Source: Gammaproteobacteria bacterium
GTDB taxonomy: Bacteria > Pseudomonadota > Gammaproteobacteria > Steroidobacterales > Rariloculaceae
Direction of reading: 5' to 3'
Assembly: GCA_022820625.1 (NCBI GenBank)
Contig: JAJEFE010000090.1
Coordinates: 1-64,000 of the forward strand
DNA length: 64,000 nt
The notes below the pieces were generated by a model. That model was given only the letters and a program-made list of their open reading frames with translations. It ran no database searches and was not told the DNA's origin. The position numbers and the translations under genes were made by a program. This document shows positions 48,595 through 56,573 of this stretch, piece by piece (position 1 is the stretch's first letter; each line of letters starts with the position of its first letter).

Positions 48595-48856
48595 GGCGAG
48601 TGAATTCCTGCAAACGCCGGAAGACATCGCGGCCTACCTGAACGCCACCATTGAGGAGATGGACGACCCGAGGCTGCTCATGAAGGCGTTTCGCAACATT
48701 GCCGAAGCCCAGGGCGGCGTGTCCGAGCTCTCGCGGCGCGCGAAGGTGGACCGGGTCGCGCTGTCGCGGGCGTTGTCCGGCCGCAGGCATCCACGCCTCG
48801 ACACGCTGGCAAAAGTGGCGGATGCCTGTGGGGTAAAGCTCCAGTTCTCCGCGTAG
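48575..48856 (+). CDS. Addiction module antidote (HigA-like HTH)
   Basis: IAEAQGGVSELSRRAKVDRVALSRALSGRRHPRLDTLAKVADACGVKLQFSA; overlaps toxin 3' end. Confidence 0.9.
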   Translation: MPIKDHKASEFLQTPEDIAAYLNATIEEMDDPRLLMKAFRNIAEAQGGVSELSRRAKVDRVALSRALSGRRHPRLDTLAKVADACGVKLQFSA

Positions 48857-48917
48857 ACAAGGAACAAGTACACAGAAAAAGAACTGAGACACACAAATAG
48901 GGGTTCCGGCGGCCAGT

Positions 48918-49009
48918 TCGAGGGCGGGACGCCCTCGCTCCGGGGAGCCTTCAGCTTATCTACGGAAAGTCCGCTCGACATCAGCGAAAAGCCAAAACGA
49001 GAATTGCTG
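48918..49009 (-). repeat. REP/MITE-like repeat, family 2 copy A (one recognisable end)
   Basis: Reverse complement reads cagcaattctcgttttggcttttcgctgatgtcgagcgga...cggagcgagggcgtcccgccctcga, matching 54642-54712. Confidence 0.7.
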
Positions 49010-49114
49010 AACGCTTTCGCCTCACCTGTTCCGCCGGTGAGAAATCGCCTCAGTTGTGGTCTGCGCGCCCGTGCCGCGTCTGTGTCCACGCAACCACAGC
49101 CAGGAAAAACACCC

Positions 49115-51028
49115 ATGCCAAAGTACCGCACCTGCCTTGGCCGGGCGCTGCTCCTTGTGGCGGCCCTCGGCCTGTCCGCCGCCGCCCAGGCCAGCGACCT
49201 GCCGGAACCGCGCTACACCGAATGGAGCTGGGAGAAAGAGATTTTCGTGCCCATGCGCGATGGCATCCGGCTCTCCACCGACGTGTTGCTGCCGGAAGGG
49301 GCCGAAGGCAAGCTGCCCACAGTGCTGGTGCGTACGCCCTATCACAAGGAAAACACCCACTGGGCGCTGTTCGGCCCCTGGGACACCCTGTTCCTGCAGC
49401 AGGGCTACGCGGTGGTGATCATGAACGAACGCGGGCGGCACTTCTCGGAGGGGTACTACGAGAACTACCTGGAGGGCGCGCGCCACGACGGCTACGACTC
49501 CGTTGAGTGGATCGTCAACCAGCCTTGGTCCAACGGCAAGGTGGGCACCTTCGGGTGCTCGTCGTCCGGCGAACATCAATGGGCCATGGCCTCCACCAAC
49601 CACCCCGGCCACGCCGCCATGCTGCCGCTGGCATCCGGCACCGCCGTGGGCGACATTCCGGGCAACGACACCCGCGGCGCCATCTACCGGGGCGGCATCC
49701 CCATGGTTGGCCTCTGGGCTTGGTGGTATCGCGACATGTCGCCGAGCGAACGTTTGCTGCTGCCACCTGGCACGACGCAGGAGCAGCGGATTCGTCTGCG
49801 CGACACATTTTCGCTGCAGCCCCAAACCCACTTCTATCCGCTGGAGAACGGCACGATCAACTCGTCCGGGCACAAGAACGCCATTGAGGAAACGCTGGAC
49901 ATGCTGCCCAGCAAGGACGTCATACGGGCAGTCGGCGGCGCCCTGACGCCCTTCGACAAGTACGTCACCTGGGGCCCGGCCGATGAACGCTGGGATGCGG
50001 TGGAACAGATCGGCGCCGGCGATCAGCCGCGGGTGCCCGCGCTGCACCACAACACCTGGCACGACGTGGGCGTGGGCGAGATGATCCGCCTGTTCGAATA
50101 CCTGCAGTCCATGGACACGCCAAATCAACACCTGATCATCGGCTCCGGCCCGCACTGCGCCGCCCTGCAGGAGGAAGCGATCATGGCCGACCTGCGTTTC
50201 GGCGACCTGCACGTGGGCGATGCCCGCTACGGCGGCAGCGACCGGGGCTATGCGAAGCTGTTCCTCGACTGGTACGGCCACTGGCTGAAGGGCGAGGACA
50301 ACGGCATCACCGACATGCCCAAGGTCCAGTTGCACGTGAAGGGCAAGGGCTGGATCACCGGCGACGTGTGGCCGCTCAAGGAAACCCAGTTCACCACCTA
50401 CTACCTCGACAGCGACGGCCGTGCCGAAAGCCGCCTGGCGAGCGGCGTGCTGTCAACCGACGAGCCGGACGGCGCCGCCATGGACACCTGGGTGTACGAC
50501 CCCTCGCTGCCCGTGCCCTCCCGGGGCGGCGGCTGCTGCGGCGATGCGATGGCGCTGGACCAGAGCGACATCGAAATCCGTTCCGACGTACTCACCTACA
50601 CGACTCCGGTGCTTGAGGAGGGCCTGACCATCGCCGGCCCAATCGACGTGGTGCTGTACGTCTCCTCCTCGGCAAAAGACACCGACTTCATGGTCAAGCT
50701 GGTGGATGTCTATCCCGACGGCACGGCCATCAACCTGATGGACGACGCCATCCGCGCCCGGTACCGCGAGGGCTTCGACAAGCAGGTGTTCATGGAGCCG
50801 AGCGGCATCTACAAGGTGCGACTGACCAACCTAGTCACCGCCAACCACTTCCCGGCCGGGCACCGCATCCGCATCGAGGTGGCGTCGAGCAACTTCCCGG
50901 TGCTCGAACGCAACCTGAACACCGGCGGCAACAACTACGACGAGACCGAGTGGGTGGTGGCCGAGAACAGTGTGCATCACACGCCCGAGCACCCGTCGCA
51001 CATCGTGTTGCCGGTATTGCCGGAGTAG
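49115..51028 (+). CDS. CocE/NonD-family hydrolase (S15-like)
   Basis: Signal peptide; IFVPMRDGIRLSTDVLLP; VVIMNERGRHFSEG; VGTFGCSSSGEHQWAMA; C-terminal HRIRIEVASSNFPVLERNLNTGG. Confidence 0.9.
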   Translation: MPKYRTCLGRALLLVAALGLSAAAQASDLPEPRYTEWSWEKEIFVPMRDGIRLSTDVLLPEGAEGKLPTVLVRTPYHKENTHWALFGPWDTLFLQQGYAVVIMNERGRHFSEGYYENYLEGARHDGYDSVEWIVNQPWSNGKVGTFGCSSSGEHQWAMASTNHPGHAAMLPLASGTAVGDIPGNDTRGAIYRGGIPMVGLWAWWYRDMSPSERLLLPPGTTQEQRIRLRDTFSLQPQTHFYPLENGTINSSGHKNAIEETLDMLPSKDVIRAVGGALTPFDKYVTWGPADERWDAVEQIGAGDQPRVPALHHNTWHDVGVGEMIRLFEYLQSMDTPNQHLIIGSGPHCAALQEEAIMADLRFGDLHVGDARYGGSDRGYAKLFLDWYGHWLKGEDNGITDMPKVQLHVKGKGWITGDVWPLKETQFTTYYLDSDGRAESRLASGVLSTDEPDGAAMDTWVYDPSLPVPSRGGGCCGDAMALDQSDIEIRSDVLTYTTPVLEEGLTIAGPIDVVLYVSSSAKDTDFMVKLVDVYPDGTAINLMDDAIRARYREGFDKQVFMEPSGIYKVRLTNLVTANHFPAGHRIRIEVASSNFPVLERNLNTGGNNYDETEWVVAENSVHHTPEHPSHIVLPVLPE

Positions 51029-51050
51029 CGGGAAACTAGGCTCCTCAGGA

Positions 51051-52727
51051 TCATTCGGGCTGCGTAAAGAACGCAGCGAAGAAGGCGCTGGCATCCGGGT
51101 TGCCGCCGAGTTCCAAGTAGGCACGGCGGAATTCGTCGCGCGAAATGGCCGGATTGTCATCCAGGAAGCTCGATACGGCCGCTGTGTCGGTGCCGTGCTC
51201 GCGCAGGTCGCGGGCGCCTTGGATGAAAGCCTCGCTGTCCCAGTCGTTCCGGGTGGCGGCCAGGTCCGGATTGGGCAGGGCGCCGTCGGCCGCCCGCTGG
51301 ATTTGGTTGTCGGACACCGGGGTGGGGATGGCGATCGCGTAGTTGAAGGCGGCGGTGAACAGCACGCCGCGCACATAGGAAACCTTTTTCGCCCAGTCGG
51401 CGCCGGAGCCGCGCTCGGCGACCGCGGGCACGGTTGAATCGTAGAGCAGCCAGTTCTCGATGAAGTTGCGCACCATCGTGATGTCCGGGACGATATCCGG
51501 GACAGCCCAGTTGTTGGTGGCGTAAACCACGGCGGTGTCGAAGTTGGGCCAGGCGATGCCCCAGTTGTGCCAGCCGTACATGTGGGCGCCGCCGTGCTGG
51601 ACGTTGTAGGCGGGCTCGCCCACCTTGTCGAGCATCCAGGCGAGGCCCATCTGCATGCCGCCCATGCCCTCGGCCTGGGGGGTGAGCGCCAGTTCGACGG
51701 TTTCGGGCTTCAGGATGCGCGCGCCCTGGAACTCGCCCCCGTTCAGGAACGCTAGGAAGAAGCGCACGAAGTCGCCGGGCGTGGCGACGAAGCCGCCCGC
51801 CGGGAACTCGCCGAAATAGACCGCCGGAGTCGGGACCCAGACCGAGCCCATGGGCATGTAGCCGGTGGACCTGCGTTCCCAGATGTCCGGGCGGATATGC
51901 TCCGCGTCCTGCACCGGCGGATACTGGGAATGGCGCATGCCAAGCGGCTCCATGAAGTGCTTCTCGACGTAGTCCGAAAACGAAAGCCCCTCCGGGTTGT
52001 TTTCCTCGACGATGAGCCCGAGCGTGCCCATGCCAAGGTTCGAGTACATGAACGTCTCGCCCGCCTCGGCAAACCAGCGGGGCAGGACGTCGCCGCCGGA
52101 AATGGGCACGAGGTCGCGGCCGTACTCCGCCTCGATCGCCCCGCGCAGCGGCGGGGGCCGCTCGAACAGGCTGAGCGCGGCATCCGCGGACAGGCCCGGG
52201 CGGTGGATCAGCAGGTCGCGGACCGTAATGTCGCGCCCGCCCAAGGGGTTCTGCACCGCGAATGGCAGGTAGTCGTTGATCGGCCCGTCGAGCTCGAGCG
52301 CGCCGTCCTCGACGAGCTTCATGATCGCCATGCCGGTGTAGAGCTTGCCCATGGAACCGGACTTGAACACGGTCTCCGGAGTCATCGGCCTGCGCTGGCC
52401 GAGATCCGCATAGCCGAAACCGGCCTCCCAGACGACCTCCCCCCGGCGGGCGAGGGCGATGTTCAGCCCCGGCGAACCGTAGGCGCGCATGACCATCGGG
52501 ATGAAGGCGCGCAGGGCGTTGACGAGCCGCAGGTCCTGCTCGTTGTTCGTGCGCAGGTTCTCGCTCACCGGAATGTCACGCTGCGGCGGCGCCTGTTCGG
52601 CTTGCTGCGGCAGTGCCGCTGGTGACGTCACTTCCGGGCTTTGCCCAGCTTCATCGGTCTGCGGCGTACAGGCTCCGAGAGCGAGCGTTAGGAGTGCGCC
52701 GACCAAAGTTACGGTTCGATCAAACAC
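51051..52727 (-). CDS. Beta-lactamase-like serine hydrolase, predicted lipoprotein
   Basis: LALGACTPQ lipobox; SGSMGKLYT (SxxK); YSNLGMG (YxN). Confidence 0.88.
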   Translation of the reverse strand: MFDRTVTLVGALLTLALGACTPQTDEAGQSPEVTSPAALPQQAEQAPPQRDIPVSENLRTNNEQDLRLVNALRAFIPMVMRAYGSPGLNIALARRGEVVWEAGFGYADLGQRRPMTPETVFKSGSMGKLYTGMAIMKLVEDGALELDGPINDYLPFAVQNPLGGRDITVRDLLIHRPGLSADAALSLFERPPPLRGAIEAEYGRDLVPISGGDVLPRWFAEAGETFMYSNLGMGTLGLIVEENNPEGLSFSDYVEKHFMEPLGMRHSQYPPVQDAEHIRPDIWERRSTGYMPMGSVWVPTPAVYFGEFPAGGFVATPGDFVRFFLAFLNGGEFQGARILKPETVELALTPQAEGMGGMQMGLAWMLDKVGEPAYNVQHGGAHMYGWHNWGIAWPNFDTAVVYATNNWAVPDIVPDITMVRNFIENWLLYDSTVPAVAERGSGADWAKKVSYVRGVLFTAAFNYAIAIPTPVSDNQIQRAADGALPNPDLAATRNDWDSEAFIQGARDLREHGTDTAAVSSFLDDNPAISRDEFRRAYLELGGNPDASAFFAAFFTQPE

Positions 52728-52738
52728 GTCTTTCTCTC

Positions 52739-54541
52739 TCAGTCATCCTGGCCCAGCGCCCAGCCATCGAAGTAGGGCGACAGCGCGCCGCGCCGGATGC
52801 CCGTTTGCGGATCGACGTGGATGCCGACCCAATATCCGCGCCAGCCGCCCGCGGTCTCGGGCGGCACCTCCTGCATGGGCTGTTGCATGGCGCGAACTTT
52901 GGCGAGCAGTTCCGCGTCGAAGGCGCCCTCCTCGACTGCCTGGGCCGCGGGATTCTCAGCATCGACCCCCATCGCCCGGTCCATGCCGCCGCCCATCGGC
53001 CGCAGCACCTGGGGGCTCTCGGCGGCGGCCTTGGGATCAAGGCCGTACTCCAGGACGTTGACGATGGCCTGGTAGGTCTGCTCATGCACGCCCATGCCGA
53101 TGCTCGAGGAGACCAACACGGGTTTGCCACCCTTGGTGATCAACACCGGGTTGGTCTCGACCGGCAGCCGCCGGCCCGGGCCGGCGCGGGCGATCTTGGT
53201 CTGCTGGTACTTGCCCGAATCGGCGATGGCCACGCCGTCGACGAAGATCCCGGTCGTGCCCCAGAGCGCCGTGTTGATGGTGTGCAGAAGTGCCGCGGCA
53301 TTGCCCTCGGCATCCACCGCCACCACCGCATCGGAGTGGTTGCCTGAAGCCGCCTCGGGCCGCCATTCGTAGGCCGCGACATTGAGTTGATCCCAGCCAT
53401 CGGTCTGCATCGCCTGCCACAGCTTTTTCGCCGCTGCCTTGCTCGTGCGTTGCGGCGGCGCCGTTGCAATCCCCGGCGCATGCCGCCCGATCAGCGCCGT
53501 GGGGGTGACGTGATGGGTGAGCGAGGTGCCCATGATGTCCATCAGGCGGGCGATGCGGGTGAGCCGGAACAGGGCCTCCGGGGATTCGGTGTAGTGGCCG
53601 AGGCTGCCAAGGTCGGCCAGCTCGACGAGATTCAGCGCCTCGACCATGTTGACGCCGCCAAGATTCGGCTGGGCGGTGGCGTGGACGTCGTAGCCGCGGA
53701 AGGTGGAACGGAGCGGCGCCCGCCAGATCGGTTCGTAGCGCTTTAGGTCCTCAAGGGTCATCTTGCCGCCCTCGGACTGCACCGCCGCAACCAGCTTTTC
53801 GGCCCAAGGCCCTTGGTACATGTAGTCCGCCCCCTCGGCCGCCACCCGGCGCAAGGTGCCCGCCAGTTCCGGCTGGCTGAAACGGTCGCCGCTGACGTAC
53901 CAGCTGCCGTCCTCCTTGGTGAAAACGGCTTTGGTCTCGGGGCGGCGGGAAAGCACGTCCTTGCGCGCCGCGATCATGCCCTCCAACATGGGCAGCACCT
54001 CGAAGCCCTCCTCCGCAAAGTAGATCGCCGGCCCGAACAGCGCCGCGAACGGCAGCTTGCCAAAGCGCCCGTGGGCCGCCTCCAGCCCGGCCATGAATCC
54101 CGGCACCAGGGACGCGCGCCCGCTCGGCACGCCGTCGCCCGGTATCGAGAGCGGATCGTCCTCGCCCAGAACCGTGTTCCAGCCCCCGTTCAGGTGATGC
54201 ACCTCGCCGGTGGCCGCCTCGAAGACCATCAGGTCCATGAAGCCCGCATGGCTGACGCAGCAACTCGCCCACAGCGTGATCTCCGCCAGCGCATGGGTCA
54301 TCACCGCATCGACGGCGCTGCCGCCCCGGTTGAGCGCCTCAAGCCCCGCGCGGGCGGCCGCCGCGGCGGTGGTGCTGACGACGATCCCGGTTTTCGATTC
54401 CGCCAGCGGCTTCTCGGCCCCGAACAGGTTCTCAAAGCGCTGCAGTTCGCCCTCCGGCCAGGTTCGCGGCGACAGGTCGACCTCGTTCGCCAACGCGAGA
54501 CTGGGGACGAAACACAACAGCAAGGCGGTCAGGCGCAGCAT
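52739..54541 (-). CDS. Gamma-glutamyltransferase family protein
   Basis: MLRLTALLLCFVPSLALA signal; GLEALNRGGSAVDAVMTHALAEITLW; HSDAVVAVDAEGNAAALLHTINTALWGTTGI. The listed ORF to 55846 is an upstream out-of-frame extension. Confidence 0.88.
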   Translation of the reverse strand: MLRLTALLLCFVPSLALANEVDLSPRTWPEGELQRFENLFGAEKPLAESKTGIVVSTTAAAAARAGLEALNRGGSAVDAVMTHALAEITLWASCCVSHAGFMDLMVFEAATGEVHHLNGGWNTVLGEDDPLSIPGDGVPSGRASLVPGFMAGLEAAHGRFGKLPFAALFGPAIYFAEEGFEVLPMLEGMIAARKDVLSRRPETKAVFTKEDGSWYVSGDRFSQPELAGTLRRVAAEGADYMYQGPWAEKLVAAVQSEGGKMTLEDLKRYEPIWRAPLRSTFRGYDVHATAQPNLGGVNMVEALNLVELADLGSLGHYTESPEALFRLTRIARLMDIMGTSLTHHVTPTALIGRHAPGIATAPPQRTSKAAAKKLWQAMQTDGWDQLNVAAYEWRPEAASGNHSDAVVAVDAEGNAAALLHTINTALWGTTGIFVDGVAIADSGKYQQTKIARAGPGRRLPVETNPVLITKGGKPVLVSSSIGMGVHEQTYQAIVNVLEYGLDPKAAAESPQVLRPMGGGMDRAMGVDAENPAAQAVEEGAFDAELLAKVRAMQQPMQEVPPETAGGWRGYWVGIHVDPQTGIRRGALSPYFDGWALGQDD

Positions 54542-54641
54542 GCGGTTCTTCCTTGAAACGTGTTGCCCGGCAAGACGCACTGCACGGGGATGGCCCTCAC
54601 CACAGAGGACTACATCCTGTGCGAGTCCCCCCATCGGATCC

Positions 54642-54773
54642 CAGCAATTCTCACTTTGGCTTTTCGCTGATGTCGAGCGGAACGCCCCGGAGCGAGGGCG
54701 TCCCGCCCTCGATGGATTCCTCTGTTCAAATCGAGGGCAAGATGCCCTCGCTCCGGCATAGAGAGAATTGCTG
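54642..54773. repeat. MITE/REPIN-like element, family 2 copy B
   Basis: 11-bp perfect terminal inverted repeats cagcaattctc / gagaattgctg; inverted hairpin pair 54688-54712 and 54731-54755. Confidence 0.75.
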
Positions 54774-54774
54774 A

Positions 54775-55854
54775 TCAGATCCCGTACAGCCGCCAGGCCC
54801 CGATCGACAGCACCGGCGCCACGAACAGGAAGATCCCAAACCAAGCCAAGGTGCCGTACCCCTGCGCGACTAGGGCGACGATGCCGAAGTTCGATAGCAG
54901 CAGGCTCGCCAGCACGGCGCCGGCGGCGATCAGCGCGTGCAGCCGCGGCGTGAGCGTGCGGCCGCGCCGCTCCAGCCACCAGGCATCCAGCCGCTCGTTG
55001 ATGCCCTGCAGTATGCCGACGCCGGTCTGGGCGATGGTGACGAAAAGCACGATCACGTACACCGTCGCAGCTGCCGGCAGGGCCAGGCGCAGAATCGTCC
55101 AGTAGGTCGGCAACGCCTCCTCCAGGATTTGCGGATAGCCCGCCATGAAGGCCAGGTGGCACAGCACCGCCGGCAGCGCGCCGAGCACCCCGCCGACCAG
55201 GCCGGCACCCCAGGCCTGGGCACGGGTTTCGATGTGATCGGTGGCATAGAGCAGCACCGGGACGAGCATGGCGGTGTACAGGAAGAAGCGCACACCGCTC
55301 CGCCACCAGCCGGATTCGAGCTCGACGGCGGTGAACGCTCCGGCAATTGCCTCGCCCATGTGCATGAACACCAGCACCGTATAGACGATCAGCAGCAGGC
55401 TCATCAACAGGCCCCAAGCGGTGAGGGTGCGCTCGATCCACTGCCGGCCGCTGTAGTTGAAGGTCACCACGATCAGCAGCATCAGGCCGACCCCCGCCAC
55501 GAAGGGCATGCGGAAGCTGTCGTGAAGCACCTGTCCCGCGGCGGATCCGGCGACCGCCAGCACGAGTACGAAGGCGACGATCATCACCGCCTCGTAGAGC
55601 ATCCAGCCGGGACCGAGCAGCGACTTGATGAACAGGCGGTAGTCGCGCACCTCGAAGCGGCGCGCGTAGTCGAAGGTAACCGCCAGGACCAGGCCGAACA
55701 GCACGCCGATCAGCACCGTATTGGCCAGCCCGCCCCAGGGGCCGGCGCTCGAGACGTATTCGACGACCTCCCGGCCCGTGCCGTAGCCGCCGCCGACGAT
55801 CACCGACTGAAAGACAGCGCCGGGCACGATCCAGGCTTTGAACCACTTGATCAT
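54775..55854 (-). CDS. YkvI-like multi-pass membrane protein
   Basis: MIKWFKAWIVPGAVFQSVIVGGGYGTGREVVEYVSSAGPWGG, many hydrophobic helices, ILQGINERLDAW. Confidence 0.8.
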   Translation of the reverse strand: MIKWFKAWIVPGAVFQSVIVGGGYGTGREVVEYVSSAGPWGGLANTVLIGVLFGLVLAVTFDYARRFEVRDYRLFIKSLLGPGWMLYEAVMIVAFVLVLAVAGSAAGQVLHDSFRMPFVAGVGLMLLIVVTFNYSGRQWIERTLTAWGLLMSLLLIVYTVLVFMHMGEAIAGAFTAVELESGWWRSGVRFFLYTAMLVPVLLYATDHIETRAQAWGAGLVGGVLGALPAVLCHLAFMAGYPQILEEALPTYWTILRLALPAAATVYVIVLFVTIAQTGVGILQGINERLDAWWLERRGRTLTPRLHALIAAGAVLASLLLSNFGIVALVAQGYGTLAWFGIFLFVAPVLSIGAWRLYGI

Positions 55855-55864
55855 CGGTGGAAAG

Positions 55865-55951
55865 CTATCGGAGCGAGCGCACTCTCTCGATGACGTACCG
55901 CCGAATTTCGTCCAGGTCCCGCAACGCCAGACGGGAAAGCTTGATGGACAT
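55865..55951 (-). pseudogene. Truncated ParE-like toxin (28 codons)
   Basis: Reads MSIKLSRLALRDLDEIRRYVIERVRSLR then TAG, i.e. only the N-terminal ParE motif. Confidence 0.65.
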
Positions 55952-55960
55952 GCCGAGCGG

Positions 55961-56203
55961 CTATTCGAAACCCGCTTCCGGCTCGAATGCCAAAGGATCG
56001 AATTCCTCGAATCCACCCGCTTCGGCCACACGCAACGCCTGCTCCAGTTCCGCCTTCAGCGCGTAGAACTGGCGGGCGCCATCCCGTTCCATGAGCATTC
56101 TTACACCCGCACGCACGACCTCACTGAGATTCGCGTAGGCACCCGACTTGATCTGGCCGTGAACATAGTTCTCCATCTGTTCCGTGAGGTGAACGTTTGG
56201 CAT
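55961..56203 (-). CDS. ParD/CopG-family antitoxin
   Basis: MPNVHLTEQMENYVHGQIKSGAYANLSEVVRAGVRMLMERD. Confidence 0.88.
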   Translation of the reverse strand: MPNVHLTEQMENYVHGQIKSGAYANLSEVVRAGVRMLMERDGARQFYALKAELEQALRVAEAGGFEEFDPLAFEPEAGFE

Positions 56204-56224
56204 TCAGGCTACTCCAACTGTCCA

Positions 56225-56244
56225 ATACTGACAGATACTGACAG
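56225..56244. promoter_or_regulatory. 10-bp tandem repeat upstream of parD-like gene, possible operator
   Basis: atactgacag x2, immediately upstream of the ParD start. Confidence 0.4.
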
Positions 56245-56387
56245 GGTTGTTCGCGCCGGTCAAAGTAGCAGAATAGTTCACATGGCTAGCCGTTTTCGCT
56301 TGCTGACCCCCGCCGCCATGGCCCGCACCGCTCCGGCAGCCGTTTCCGAACCCCGCGCCGCAGACGGCGGCAGGTTGACGATCGCGC

Positions 56388-56573
56388 ATGTCACCAGCAT
56401 CGACAGTGTCCACTGGCCGGGTTAACGCAAGGCGGCGGTTCCTGCGCAATTCCACGCTGGTTGCGGGAATGCCGCTGCTGGCGCCGGTGCTCTTCGGGTG
56501 CGCCGGTGGCCGAAAAAGCGAAAAGCTCGCCCATAGGCGAATCAGCGACGAAGAACCACTGGAGAATCAATGA
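56388..56573 (+). CDS. Small Tat-type lipoprotein-like ORF overlapping the next gene
   Basis: RRRFLRNSTLVAGMPLLAPVLFGCAGG (twin arginine plus lipobox); stop overlaps ATG of 56570 (ATGA). Confidence 0.45.
   Translation: MSPASTVSTGRVNARRRFLRNSTLVAGMPLLAPVLFGCAGGRKSEKLAHRRISDEEPLENQ

Noticed and set aside
54542-55846. N-terminal extension of the 1035-aa ORF, suggesting a giant GGT fusion
   Set aside because: The extension is the out-of-frame reading of the YkvI-like gene; a clear signal peptide starts at 54541.
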